Assembly (NCBI GenBank): GCA_964390335.1
Contig: CAYMHU010000004.1
Span: 122,382 to 186,381, forward strand
Reading direction: 5' to 3'
From: Granulosicoccus sp964390335
Lineage (GTDB): Bacteria; Pseudomonadota; Gammaproteobacteria; Granulosicoccales; Granulosicoccaceae
Length of the DNA stretch: 64,000 bases
Part shown: one piece after another, positions 18,268 through 27,161 of the stretch
How the letters are laid out: every line of letters starts with the position of its first letter
Position numbering within the stretch: the stretch's first letter is position 1
Program-made: the position numbers and the translations under genes
The notes under the pieces: model-generated
Database searches by the model: none
Seen by the model: only the letters and a program-made list of their open reading frames with translations
Told to the model about the DNA's origin: nothing

Positions 18268-18475
18268 CGTTGTTTGCTAACCAGTTGCAATGAAACGAAA
18301 CGAAGGCCATGGGTGTCACGGCCTTTGTATGAAAACAAGCTAAGTTGCTCAAGCTATTGATTTATATAGCTAGGATTGGACCGTTTAGCGAGATTTATTA
18401 CTACAATTTGGTAACGCTGAAACCAGCGAGCATGGCGTCATACTCACTGGTTATGGAAGGAAGCTGATAGGATGT

Positions 18476-19459
18476 TTAGCTGATTTTTACGACGGTTCTG
18501 CCTTGTACCTGACCGCTGAGAATCGCGCTGCCCAAGGCCGGTACATCGGCCAATGGCACCTCGTTGATCATGGCTTCGAGTGCCTCGGTTGGCAAATCGG
18601 TGGCCAGACGTTGCCATGCGGCCATGCGCTTATCGTTGGGGCACATAACCGAATCGATGCCAAGTAAATTAACGCCGCGTAGCAAGAATGGGATAACCGT
18701 GGTTTCCAGTGCTGCTCCTCCGGCAAGTCCGATAGCTGCTACCGAGCCACCATATTTCATTTGGGTCAGGATATTGGCGAGCATTGCGCCACCAACAGAA
18801 TCGACACAACCGATCCAGCGCTCTTTATTGAGCGGTTTGCCATTAGGCGTTTCGATATCGGCGCGCGGAATGACGCTGGACACGCCAAGCGAGCGCAGAT
18901 GCGGCCCGCTGGATTCACGACCAGTCACTGCATCCACTTCATAGCCGCAGGCGGCTAGTACAGCACACGCAATCGAGCCGACTCCACCGGCTGCTCCGGT
19001 GACCAGCACCGGCCCGTCGTCCTTGTTCATGCCGGCTTCTTCTAACGCCACAATGCCGAGCATGGCCGCCATGCCTGCAGTGCCTATAGCCATGGCTTGT
19101 CGGGTGCTGAGGCCATCAGGTAAGGGCACCAGCCAATCCGCCTTTACGCGGGCTAATTCAGAGTACCCGCCCCAGTGCGTTTCGCCAACACGCCAACCGG
19201 TCAACACCACTTTATCGTTAATTTTGAATGCATCATTCTGGCTTTCAGTCACGGTGCCGGAAAAATCGATGCCCGGTATATGAGGATAATTTCTAACCAG
19301 CCCGCCGAGTCCGTTTAGAACCAGCCCGTCTTTGTAGTTAATGGTGGAATAGTCAACTGCAACGGTGACATCGCCTTCTGGCAATGATGCAGGATCAATA
19401 TCAATTAAGCTGGAGGCGACTTTACCGTCTGAATCTTTGTCTACTTGAATGGCTTGCAT
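18476..19459 (-). CDS. acuI: YhdH/AcuI-family quinone oxidoreductase (acrylyl-CoA reductase-like)
   Basis: Medium-chain dehydrogenase/reductase of the YhdH/YhfP family. AcuI members reduce acryloyl-CoA to propionyl-CoA with NADPH, detoxifying an intermediate of DMSP and 3-hydroxypropionate metabolism. Visible features are STINYKDGL near the N-terminus, IPGIDFSGTV, the nucleotide-binding loop VTGAAGGVGS and RWIGCVDSVGG, plus GWRVGETHWGGYSELAR typical of the family. No structural zinc cysteines are present, as expected. The start MQAIQVDKD at 19459 is chosen; the frame extends eight codons upstream. No DMSP lyase is nearby, so the physiological substrate is an inference. Confidence 0.82.
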   Translation of the reverse strand: MQAIQVDKDSDGKVASSLIDIDPASLPEGDVTVAVDYSTINYKDGLVLNGLGGLVRNYPHIPGIDFSGTVTESQNDAFKINDKVVLTGWRVGETHWGGYSELARVKADWLVPLPDGLSTRQAMAIGTAGMAAMLGIVALEEAGMNKDDGPVLVTGAAGGVGSIACAVLAACGYEVDAVTGRESSGPHLRSLGVSSVIPRADIETPNGKPLNKERWIGCVDSVGGAMLANILTQMKYGGSVAAIGLAGGAALETTVIPFLLRGVNLLGIDSVMCPNDKRMAAWQRLATDLPTEALEAMINEVPLADVPALGSAILSGQVQGRTVVKIS

Positions 19460-19516
19460 GTGGTGAGTGTCCGAGTAATACAAAATGTGAGTAGAGGCAT
19501 GCTAACAAATTACACC

Positions 19517-19891
19517 CTAGCCTGCGTGTTGGGCCAAGCGCACGAAGGGGCTGATCATGACGTATAGCACGAACAGGCAGAACAGGATAATGCCAGCCGT
19601 GGCCAACGGTTTGGCTTGAAAACGGCTGAACCAGCTGGGTGCTGTACCGCTGGCACGCATATCGTCATAGGCCTGCCGCGCCTGTGCAGCGCGTTTTTGT
19701 TGATAGTCGCTGACCAGTGATTTGGCTTTGGCAAGGTCTGCGTCATGTTGTACCCAAATAGCCGGCATTGAAATACCCCAATTTCCGGCTGTGGTTTCGT
19801 AATACTCTATGTTGTTTTTATCCATCAACTGACGAATATCGTCGGCTTCATCTTCGGGAACATTCCGTAGTTTAAACAGCAATGCAGACAT
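19517..19891 (-). CDS. Small membrane-anchored protein (DUF6164-like)
   Basis: 124 residues. The N-terminal soluble part starts MSALLFKLRNVPEDEADDIRQLMD and has the strand GNWGISMPAIWV, suggesting a small ferredoxin-like fold; a helical stretch follows, then one transmembrane helix (ATAGIILFCLFVLYVMI) near the C-terminus. It resembles a family of short gammaproteobacterial proteins annotated as DUF6164; function is unknown. It stands between an AcuI-like gene and a glycosyltransferase gene, all on the minus strand with gaps of 57 and 86 bp. Confidence 0.72.
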   Translation of the reverse strand: MSALLFKLRNVPEDEADDIRQLMDKNNIEYYETTAGNWGISMPAIWVQHDADLAKAKSLVSDYQQKRAAQARQAYDDMRASGTAPSWFSRFQAKPLATAGIILFCLFVLYVMISPFVRLAQHAG

Positions 19892-19977
19892 AGGGTTTCC
19901 AGGTTGTTAATTTAACTGATAGGTGTGACAACATGCTGAGTTTTAGTATACGTTGACTGAAACGCCGATTACGCAGT

Positions 19978-20799
19978 TTAATTACATAAGTCTGCATACA
20001 TGCTCTGTAATTCCTCAGCCTGTGCGTGGTTGTCGCGTTTTATGCTGCCATTAACAACAATGTTCAGCTTTTCATTAAACGTTTTTAAAGCCTGCGTGTA
20101 GTGATCTTGCGACAATGTGCCGCAGCGCAGAAGCTTAGCCAGTGCCTGCAAGCGAAATCGATCCATACCCCAGTATTTGCGGGACAGTTGATCTTCGTGA
20201 CCACCGGTTTTTTCCAGTAACGCCTGGTCGACATACAAGACGGGATAGTGTGAACAGATCCGTAACCATAGATCGTAGTCTTCGCATGCCGGTAAGGATT
20301 CATCAAAACCACCGACTGTTGCGAACAGTTGTTGATGAATTAATACGGCGGAGGGCGAGATCGCGCACAGCGGTAAACAGTGTTCGAAAATCCATCCGCC
20401 GTATTTTCGATGTTTGTGCATCGGGTTCACCCGCTTGCCGTTTCTGATCCAATGCTCGTCGCAATGACACAGCAAGTAGTCTGGCGCTTCGTGGATAGCC
20501 CGCATTTGGGTAGCAAGCTTGTGCTTAAACCAGGTGTCGTCCGAATCCAGAAAAGCGATCCAATCGCCACTGGCAATACTGATGCCTTGATTGCGTGCGT
20601 GAGATACTCCGGCGTTTTGTTGCGTGAAGAGTGTGATAGTTGGGTACTGTTGTTGGATGAATTCAGCAGTGCCATCAGTGGAGCCATCATCCACAACGAT
20701 GATTTCGTCAGCGCATAAAGTTTGAGCCAACACCGAGTCAATTGCCTGCGGCAAGGTATGCAGCCGGTTATAGCTGGGGATAACAACGCTGATGCTCAT
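19978..20799 (-). CDS. Family 2 glycosyltransferase
   Basis: 273-residue GT-A enzyme. The N-terminus SISVVIPSYNRLHTLPQAI, the UDP-sugar-binding DDGSTDGT and the metal-binding DSDD of WIAFLDSDDTW are the standard GT2 signatures; ACEDYDLWLRI supplies the typical ED catalytic-base region. No transmembrane segment is evident, so it is a soluble or peripheral inner-membrane enzyme. It is not inside a recognisable LPS or capsule cluster; donor and acceptor are unknown. It is divergent from the DUF533-like gene. Confidence 0.9.
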   Translation of the reverse strand: MSISVVIPSYNRLHTLPQAIDSVLAQTLCADEIIVVDDGSTDGTAEFIQQQYPTITLFTQQNAGVSHARNQGISIASGDWIAFLDSDDTWFKHKLATQMRAIHEAPDYLLCHCDEHWIRNGKRVNPMHKHRKYGGWIFEHCLPLCAISPSAVLIHQQLFATVGGFDESLPACEDYDLWLRICSHYPVLYVDQALLEKTGGHEDQLSRKYWGMDRFRLQALAKLLRCGTLSQDHYTQALKTFNEKLNIVVNGSIKRDNHAQAEELQSMYADLCN

Positions 20800-20895
20800 G
20801 GTCTGGTCTCTGAACTAAATACGTATTGAAAAATCGAGTTCCAAACCCCATTTTAATAGGATTACGACTGTCACTTTAATAGAAAAGGAGTACCC

Positions 20896-21579
20896 ATGGA
20901 TCCAAAAGCAATCTTAAGTAATTTACTTGATACCTCGCAAACCGCAACCAGAAAGGGCTTGGAAATAGCTGAAGAAAAATTGGGTGTGCCTGAATCGGGT
21001 CCGGAACGCGACGCAATGCTTGGTGGTTTGGGTAAAGGGGCATTGGCAGGTACCGCTGTCGCGTTGCTTCTGGGAACCAAAGGCGGTCGTAACCTTACTG
21101 GCACAGCACTAAAAGTGGGTGGCGTGGCTGCAGTCGGCGGACTAGCATATAAAGCGTATAACCAGTGGCAACAGCAACAGGGTGGCAACATTCGGGACAC
21201 CGGTACACCGATAGCTGAATTGCAAAACGATGCTGCCGATGCGCGCAGCGAAGCCATAGTCAAAGCCATGATTGCGGCAGCCAAGTCGGATGGCCATATG
21301 GACGCTGAAGAACAAAAATTAATTACCTCCAAAATTGAAAGCCTGAATCTTGAGACAGACATCACATCCTTTCTGATGACGGAGCTCACCAAACCATTAG
21401 ATGTAGCTGAAATTGCAGCATCCGCTGACTCGCCGGAAGCTGCTGCAGAGATCTATCTAGCCTCTGCTATGGTGGTTGATTTAGGCGATGAACAGGAGCG
21501 GCAATATATGAATTCCTTGGCAAAAAGCCTCGGATTAGAAGCGGCAGTAGTACAAAATCTTGAAGGACAAATAGCCTAG
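20896..21579 (+). CDS. DUF533 / TerB-like inner membrane protein (YebE-like)
   Basis: 227 residues resembling E. coli YebE. Residues 1-45 are a short helical region; a Gly/Ala-rich hydrophobic stretch (KGALAGTAVALLLG and VGGVAAVGGLAYKAYNQW) gives one or two membrane-associated helices; residues about 115-227 are a TerB-like helical domain beginning VKAMIAAAKSDGHMDAEEQK. AAAAGGAG-type ribosome binding sequence AAAAGGAGTACCC precedes the ATG. Function is unknown; YebE is linked to envelope stress in E. coli, which may not transfer. It is the second TerB-like domain in this window, after the M48 protein. Confidence 0.85.
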   Translation: MDPKAILSNLLDTSQTATRKGLEIAEEKLGVPESGPERDAMLGGLGKGALAGTAVALLLGTKGGRNLTGTALKVGGVAAVGGLAYKAYNQWQQQQGGNIRDTGTPIAELQNDAADARSEAIVKAMIAAAKSDGHMDAEEQKLITSKIESLNLETDITSFLMTELTKPLDVAEIAASADSPEAAAEIYLASAMVVDLGDEQERQYMNSLAKSLGLEAAVVQNLEGQIA

Positions 21580-21738
21580 CCCAAATTAGTGAGGCATGAA
21601 TAACAGTTTAATGGCAATTCACACTCACTAACCTCCCTGACGGTAAAGATGGGGCCCCTCGTTCCGATAATTTATTCAAAGGTTGAAATGGAGCGTGAGG
21701 TGGAAATCTCCGCGTAGCGCAGTTTTTCGGGGGGGATA

Positions 21739-22785
21739 ATGTTGACCTATTGGATTGATGATCGCAGTGAGAGTGACAACGTCATTGTGTTTGAAGAAAC
21801 TGGTTTAGCCGTTGGTTCAGTTGATTCAGACCACCTTTTAGCTGTTGCCAAACAGCTGCACGAGAAAAAATCAGCAATCGAAGTGCTCGGTAGCGACAAC
21901 ATCAAATACATTCCATTCGCACAAATCCAGTCGCTAGTTTCCCGAGACACTGATCAAGGTGTGGATATAAATTACAAAACCAAGTCGGGTTTGGAAGCCG
22001 ACTATCTGCACTTTGACTCGCTGAAGAAAAAAGGTGAGTTTGTTGACTTGGTTGATGCTGTTTTACCAGCTTCGCTTGGTAAGAAAGTGTATGACCAACC
22101 AGCTTGGCTTGCTGGCCTGTATCCACTGTTAAGCTTATTAATGTGCTTGTTGGTTTCTTACGCGTTCATTAATAAGTTCCGTATACCTGTGTACATTGTT
22201 GGTGGCTTGTGGGCCGCATGGAGCCTGTACACATTTGCTAACCGTGTTAAAAACCCACCAACCATTACACGGTGGAACATAAAAGGTCGGCACATCAGAA
22301 AAGCGGTCGGTGGGCTTAAGGTAGCCGGATCGTTTGCATTTGTGTGTGCAGTGGTTTTTGGCGTTGCGGCAAGTATTCCTGATAACCATGGCAGCAAGGC
22401 GCTTTATGCTCATATGTGGGAAGACGACTTCAGCGTAGCCGATGTAAGCCGGTTAATCAGTAATGGTGCCGATATTAACTACACAGATTCTGACGGTGAG
22501 TCGCCATTAACTATCGCCATGGATTGGGGTGACGATGAACTGGCTATTGCGCTGATTGAAGCTGGTGCTGATGTAAAAAGCAAGTTTCAAGATATGTACC
22601 CGGTTGAATACGCTATGAACAGCAGTGCCAGCAATGATGTTATTGATGCCATGTTAGCCAAAGGTGCGACCGTTAATTTCAGTATCGATGGCTACACACC
22701 GGTAGAACTGGCTCTGGAATACGAAGACTACGAACTAGAAGCGGTGTTTAATAAGCACCTGTATGCGCAATCAAGTCTCTACTAG
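21739..22785 (+). CDS. Membrane protein with C-terminal ankyrin repeats
   Basis: 348 residues. The N-terminal 120 residues form a soluble domain of alternating strands (NVIVFEETGLAVGS, IEVLGSDNIKYIPFAQI) that could be PH-like. Three hydrophobic segments follow (near residues 118-140, 147-165 and 193-212), then about three ankyrin-type repeats, with GADINYTDSDGESPLTIAM, IEAGADVKS and AKGATVNF as landmarks. A run of seven G residues just upstream of the ATG serves as ribosome binding sequence. Function not recognised; ankyrin repeats suggest a protein partner. It has no obvious operon partner; the neighbour at its 3' end is convergent. Confidence 0.8.
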   Translation: MLTYWIDDRSESDNVIVFEETGLAVGSVDSDHLLAVAKQLHEKKSAIEVLGSDNIKYIPFAQIQSLVSRDTDQGVDINYKTKSGLEADYLHFDSLKKKGEFVDLVDAVLPASLGKKVYDQPAWLAGLYPLLSLLMCLLVSYAFINKFRIPVYIVGGLWAAWSLYTFANRVKNPPTITRWNIKGRHIRKAVGGLKVAGSFAFVCAVVFGVAASIPDNHGSKALYAHMWEDDFSVADVSRLISNGADINYTDSDGESPLTIAMDWGDDELAIALIEAGADVKSKFQDMYPVEYAMNSSASNDVIDAMLAKGATVNFSIDGYTPVELALEYEDYELEAVFNKHLYAQSSLY

Positions 22786-22830
22786 TTTAGTGCTTGGTTC
22801 GCGTAAACCCATTACTTTCAAGTCTGGATA

Positions 22831-23844
22831 TTACCGCTGCACTTCGTCGGCCACTATGGCCACGCAATTACCGTGTCGAATGCGCCCGTTATGGTGTCTT
22901 GCCATCAAGATGCCATTTCGATCTGCTTTTATAACCGTGGGTAGGGTGCCGGTATCGGACGGATTAATGATGTTAGCTATTGGGCTGCCCAGATAGACTT
23001 CCTCGCCTGGTTCTTTACACATCTGCAGCAAACCGTCTGTTGGTGCATACACATAGTTTTTACTCGATGTAATTTCAAGCATGCGAGTCGCCCGCAGCAC
23101 CAGTTCTTGATTGAGCACCTGTAGCTGTACCAGAACGTTCTTCACCCCTATCAGTGCGGTTTCAACTCCACTGGCATGGCAACTGCCGCCACCACCAAGT
23201 TGTATGGCGAGATACGGTTTATCCTGTTGCTGTATGGCATGGGCCAATGTGTTGCTGACTGCGGGTAGTAGGCGAGCGCTGTAGGGTGCTCCAAATGCAA
23301 TCATGCTTTCTTCACACCTTGTTTGTAACGCTCGATTCTCTGTGTTGAAATGCACCGCCGCTAGCGGCGTGAATTGAGTCGTGTTACCACCGGATTGCAT
23401 TTCAATCACCCTGTCGGCGTGTTCGAGTACCAATGCCATCAATGCCGCTGCCAGTTGCTGCGTTATGGAACCATCAGCGTCTCCCGGAAAACTATGCCTA
23501 AGATCACGCTGATCACTGGGTGTTAACGCCTGGCCAGTGTCGCTTGCAGCTTTATTGAGTGATGGCAGGATAATTACGCAGCCGGATACATCATCGACTT
23601 GCAGCGTATTGGCCAGGTGCTGTAGTGCTATTTGACCTTCGAACTCATCCCCATGTGCTCCTGCAAGCAAAGCGATGGTTGGCCCTTCGCCGCGACGCAC
23701 CACACACACCGGTACCTGCATGCTGCCGAGCCCGGAGTCCGGACTGCACTGTGGCAGCGTCAGAAACCCGTGCTGCTTACCTGCCACGCTCAGATCCACT
23801 GAGAGCTCAGGTACGCGCTGTTGAGGCTGGTTGGCTTTCATCAC
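22831..23844 (-). CDS. Succinylglutamate desuccinylase/aspartoacylase family protein lacking key catalytic residues
   Basis: 337 residues with the AstE/AspA/DoeB fold. The first zinc-site motif is intact (AGAHGDEFEG, His64 and Glu67), but the position of the second zinc histidine in the usual DLHSGG is Gln150 (IEMQSGG), the substrate-binding NR pair of DMNRxFPG is replaced (DLRHSFPG), and the catalytic Glu of the usual ELGGGG is Gln215 (IQLGGGG). The C-terminal beta domain (YAPTDGLLQMCKEPGEEV, RNGILMARHHNGRI) is complete. The best overall resemblance is to the DoeB-type N-acetyl-diaminobutyrate deacetylases of ectoine catabolism, but no doe genes are nearby. It may be a pseudoenzyme or bind substrate without hydrolysis. 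Divergent from the SLC13 permease gene. Confidence 0.8.
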   Translation of the reverse strand: MMKANQPQQRVPELSVDLSVAGKQHGFLTLPQCSPDSGLGSMQVPVCVVRRGEGPTIALLAGAHGDEFEGQIALQHLANTLQVDDVSGCVIILPSLNKAASDTGQALTPSDQRDLRHSFPGDADGSITQQLAAALMALVLEHADRVIEMQSGGNTTQFTPLAAVHFNTENRALQTRCEESMIAFGAPYSARLLPAVSNTLAHAIQQQDKPYLAIQLGGGGSCHASGVETALIGVKNVLVQLQVLNQELVLRATRMLEITSSKNYVYAPTDGLLQMCKEPGEEVYLGSPIANIINPSDTGTLPTVIKADRNGILMARHHNGRIRHGNCVAIVADEVQR

Positions 23845-23967
23845 AGGGCCCTATTTGTCCATTATTGTGTCTAATTGGGACTATTAGCGCTTTCTACGCG
23901 CACAGCCTAGTAGAATGCAAAAGCCGTGCAATGGGTACACGGTCATCGAATTTAAAAAGGCAAATAA

Positions 23968-25746
23968 ATGACGTCAGAGCAATATGCAATCAGCGGAATT
24001 CTGGTGCTTGCCATGCTGATGTTCGGTTGGGGTCGTTGGCGTTACGATCTGGTTGCCATGTCTGCGCTTATTCTCTGCATCTTGTTTCAGCTGGTTGAGC
24101 CGGATAAAGCGTTCCTTGGGTTTGGTCATCCGGCGGTAATTACGGTTGCAGCCGTTTTAATAATAAGCAGTGCACTTAAAAACGCTGGCGTGGTTGATGA
24201 AATTGCCAGTCGTATCGGGCATCTGACCGATACGCCGATAAAACACATTGCCGTATTGACCGCTGTTATTACGGTTGCCTCGGCGTTTATGAACAATGTT
24301 GGCGCGCTCGCATTGTTATTACCTATCGCGTTATCAACTTGTGAAGAGCGGGGACGATCACCTGCCTTGTTATTGATGCCGTTGGCATTCGGTAGCTTAT
24401 TGGGCGGCATGATGACCTTAATAGGTACACCGCCGAATATCATCGTGGCCAGTATTCGCGCTGAACATACTGGTGAGGCATTCGGCATGTTTTCTTACAC
24501 ACCGGTTGGTTTACCGCTGGCTATTATCGGTGGTTTGTTCATAACGTTTATTGGTTGGCGTTTAATTCCTAAAGAGCGTATGCAGGGCAATACTACAACC
24601 AAACTGTTTGAAGTGGGCCAGTATTTAACGGAAGCCAAGGTGCCGGCCAACTCCCCGTTGGTTGGTCAAAGCCTGGGTGATACTGACGGTCAGGATTCCG
24701 ATGGCGTGGAGATTATTGGGGTTGCGGGCAAGCGTAAGTTTGCCAGGGCCGTACGAGCAAGCTATGTCATCTCAGAAGAAGATATTTTGATACTGCGCGC
24801 TGATCCTAATGTGCTGCGTGATTTTCTGGATAAGCATAAGCTTGACCTGCTAAGTTCAGCCACGCCAGCCTATAAGCAGCCTGAGCCAGATAACGAAGTC
24901 ATGCTGGAAGGTGTTATCAATAATGGATCGGATCTTATCGGTCAAGGTGTTGAATTTATTCGCCGTCGTACCGGACGAACCGTCGCATTAGTTGGCCTTG
25001 CACGTAATGGCCGATCGGTCACACAGCGCTTAAGACAACAAGAGTTCCGCGCCGGGGATGTATTGTTATTAAAAGGCGATTCCGACACCATAGATGAACA
25101 GTTTAGAAAACTCGGTATGTGGCCATTGGCTGCGCGTCCTATCGATCTTAACCGTACCCGGCGAGTAGCTGTTGCATCAGCTATTTTTGCAGCTGCTATC
25201 TTACTGGGTATTATTGGCGTTACCTCGCTTACCACGGCATTTTTATTAGCCATTGGTGCTTATGTATTAACAGGTATCATCTCTGCGAGGCAAATTTATG
25301 ATGACATTGATTGGCCCGTGATCGTGTTGCTGGCCGCAATGATCCCTGTTGGTAACGCGTTAACAACAACTGGCACAACGCAATTGGTTGCAGACTCGCT
25401 TATCTCGGTTTCAGAAGGTATGCCGATAGCGTTAATCCTAACGTTATTGCTGGTGGTAACCATGCTGTTGTCTGATGTTATTAACAATGCGGCAACAGCA
25501 TTGGTTATGGCACCACTTGGAATTGCAATGGCCACAGCGCTGAATGTGAATGCCGATCCGTTTTTGATGAGCGTGGCGGTTGGAGCCTCATGTGCGTTTT
25601 TAACACCGATAGGGCACCAGTGTAATACCTTGGTTATGGGGCCAGGTGGGTATAAGTTTAATGATTACTGGCGTATGGGCTTGCCATTAGAAATAATCAT
25701 TGTGGTAGTCAGCGTGCCGTTGATTTTGTTTTTCTTTCCGTTGTAA
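23968..25746 (+). CDS. SLC13 (DASS) family sodium/anion permease with TrkA-C domains
   Basis: 592-residue inner-membrane transporter. Two blocks of hydrophobic helices (residues about 5-200 and 395-590) flank a soluble centre carrying two RCK_C/TrkA-C-like domains (EVGQYLTEAKVPANSPLVG and ITTLE-type VMLEGVINNGSDLIGQG regions). Family motifs are visible, including AFMNNVGALALLLPIA and LIGTPPNIIV in the first half and NNAATALVMAPL and FLTPIGHQCNTLVMGPGGY in the second. Such proteins carry sulfate, dicarboxylates or other anions, sometimes as efflux systems; the substrate cannot be chosen here. A bidirectional terminator follows at 25789-25828. Confidence 0.92.
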   Translation: MTSEQYAISGILVLAMLMFGWGRWRYDLVAMSALILCILFQLVEPDKAFLGFGHPAVITVAAVLIISSALKNAGVVDEIASRIGHLTDTPIKHIAVLTAVITVASAFMNNVGALALLLPIALSTCEERGRSPALLLMPLAFGSLLGGMMTLIGTPPNIIVASIRAEHTGEAFGMFSYTPVGLPLAIIGGLFITFIGWRLIPKERMQGNTTTKLFEVGQYLTEAKVPANSPLVGQSLGDTDGQDSDGVEIIGVAGKRKFARAVRASYVISEEDILILRADPNVLRDFLDKHKLDLLSSATPAYKQPEPDNEVMLEGVINNGSDLIGQGVEFIRRRTGRTVALVGLARNGRSVTQRLRQQEFRAGDVLLLKGDSDTIDEQFRKLGMWPLAARPIDLNRTRRVAVASAIFAAAILLGIIGVTSLTTAFLLAIGAYVLTGIISARQIYDDIDWPVIVLLAAMIPVGNALTTTGTTQLVADSLISVSEGMPIALILTLLLVVTMLLSDVINNAATALVMAPLGIAMATALNVNADPFLMSVAVGASCAFLTPIGHQCNTLVMGPGGYKFNDYWRMGLPLEIIIVVVSVPLILFFFPL

Positions 25747-25788
25747 GGAAATTAACCATTGCCCTAATTAGAGAAAAAATTCAGGAAT

Positions 25789-25828
25789 AAAAAAAACGCT
25801 CATGAGCAGCTCATGAGCGTTTTTTTTT
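25789..25828. terminator. Bidirectional Rho-independent terminator
   Basis: Eleven-base perfect arms CGCTCATGAGC / GCTCATGAGCG around a single central base, flanked by eight A residues on the left and nine T residues on the right. It ends transcription of both the SLC13 gene (plus) and the convergent OmpA-like lipoprotein gene (minus). Confidence 0.93.
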
Positions 25829-25873
25829 GTTGGATTGAGTTGCTGTCTACAACAATCAGAACTATTTAATCGA

Positions 25874-26560
25874 TTAGTTTACCTGCGGAGTTCTAAATGC
25901 ATCGTTCTCGCGACCTTGTACGATGGATTTCAAGTAAATTTCAACTCGTCGATTTTGACTGCGACCATAGCTTGAATTGTTATCAGCGATTGGCGCCAAC
26001 TCGCCACGACCGCTCATGCGCATACGTTCGCGCTGAACACCGTTGCTGTTCAGGTATCGAGCCACTGAGCCAGCACGTTTTTCCGATAGTTGTTGGTTAT
26101 AACTTTGAGACCCTGTGCTATCCGTATGCCCAATCACGTGGACCGCTGTTTTTTCATATTCAGCAATGACATCGGCCATTTTATCGAGGCTATCGCGAAA
26201 GTTTGCCTTGATAGTCGCTTGATTAATGTCGAACGAAACTTCGCTGCTGACATCAAGCTTGATTGTTTCTTCATCAATGCGTGTTAGTCGGATTTCGTTA
26301 TTGCGCTGTTCCTGAGCCAGTTGCTGCTCCATTTTGCGCTGCTGCTTATCCATATAGTTGCCGACAGCCGCGCCAGTTAATGCACCAATCGCCGCGCCAG
26401 CAAATTTGCCGTTCTTACTGCTGCTTTGATTCCCGATTACCGCGCCAGCGATTGCGCCAATAGCCGCACCGGTTTTTGCTCGACGGTTGGGATCGTCGGT
26501 TGCACACCCGACAGTCAGAATGGCAGCTGTTGCTATGAGTGTGGTTTTTACAAAATTCAT
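25874..26560 (-). CDS. OmpA-family peptidoglycan-binding lipoprotein with glycine-zipper (YiaD-like)
   Basis: 228 residues. Lipoprotein signal peptide ending ILTVGC, then a glycine-zipper segment (GAAIGAIAGAVIGN and GAAIGALTGAAVGNYMD), a short coiled coil, and an OmpA C-terminal domain with VHVIGHTDSTGSQSYN, LSEKRAGSVARYL and NRRVEIYL. The domain binds peptidoglycan and the protein is predicted to sit on the inner leaflet of the outer membrane. The layout matches E. coli YiaD. It stands alone, with a shared terminator downstream. Confidence 0.92.
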   Translation of the reverse strand: MNFVKTTLIATAAILTVGCATDDPNRRAKTGAAIGAIAGAVIGNQSSSKNGKFAGAAIGALTGAAVGNYMDKQQRKMEQQLAQEQRNNEIRLTRIDEETIKLDVSSEVSFDINQATIKANFRDSLDKMADVIAEYEKTAVHVIGHTDSTGSQSYNQQLSEKRAGSVARYLNSNGVQRERMRMSGRGELAPIADNNSSYGRSQNRRVEIYLKSIVQGRENDAFRTPQVN

Positions 26561-26951
26561 GATGACCCTCTCTGTGGATTTTATGTCAACGTGCCCTCAC
26601 CAGCTGTTTGTTATGAAGCTGCCAGGGTTCTCCTCTCCTGATATTGTTTTCGGCCTGAAAATGGGTTTATCTACTTCGCTCTGTTGAAATGCGTTGTAGG
26701 CACGAAATTGCAGCATTATTAGAGACAGTTAACAGTGCTTTTGTGATGAAGTCAGTCAAACAGACGGGGCGTGGCTCTACGCTATGTGATGGTGACCTAT
26801 TGATTGAATTGGGCTGTGCTATTTCAATGGGTGTGTTCGGATGACACGATGGAAACTACTCAAAAAACTCGTGACCACTACAGCGTGTTTCCAAGTATTT
26901 GAGCATGTTTGTATAATGCAAATCCATCGATAGGCAATCGTCGAAATCAAA
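26561..26951. other. Gene-poor stretch before the first assembly gap
   Basis: No convincing gene. A 33-codon frame beginning MKSVKQTGRG near 26738 lacks a ribosome binding site and recognisable features. The last part, just before the duplicated 55-mer, must contain the csaA promoter; no clear -35/-10 pair was identified. Confidence 0.5.
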
Positions 26952-27006
26952 CCAACCCAAATTAACCCAACCCAGAGAAGCAAACAATGAACACAATCGA
27001 ATGGTC
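26952..27006 (+). repeat. Left copy of 55-bp contig-end duplication
   Basis: This 55-base block is identical to 27107-27161 on the other side of a 100-N gap. It includes the csaA ribosome binding site and the first 20 coding bases (ATG at 26987). It is best explained as the same genomic sequence present at the ends of two contigs. Confidence 0.95.
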
Positions 27007-27106
27007 NNNNNNNNNNNNNNNNNNNNNNNNNNNNNNNNNNNNNNNNNNNNNNNNNNNNNNNNNNNNNNNNNNNNNNNNNNNNNNNNNNNNNNNNNNNNNN
27101 NNNNNN
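27007..27106. other. Scaffold gap of exactly 100 N
   Basis: Placeholder of unknown length. Because the flanks are an exact 55-base repeat, the true gap is probably minus 55 bases, so the two contigs simply overlap. Confidence 0.95.
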
Positions 27107-27161
27107 CCAACCCAAATTAACCCAACCCAGAGAAGCAAACAATGAACACAATCGAATGGTC
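27107..27161 (+). repeat. Right copy of 55-bp contig-end duplication
   Basis: Identical to 26952-27006; it leads directly into the complete csaA gene. Confidence 0.95.

Noticed and set aside
26738..26842. 33-codon ORF before the first gap
   Set aside because: No ribosome binding site, no recognisable sequence, and probably chance.
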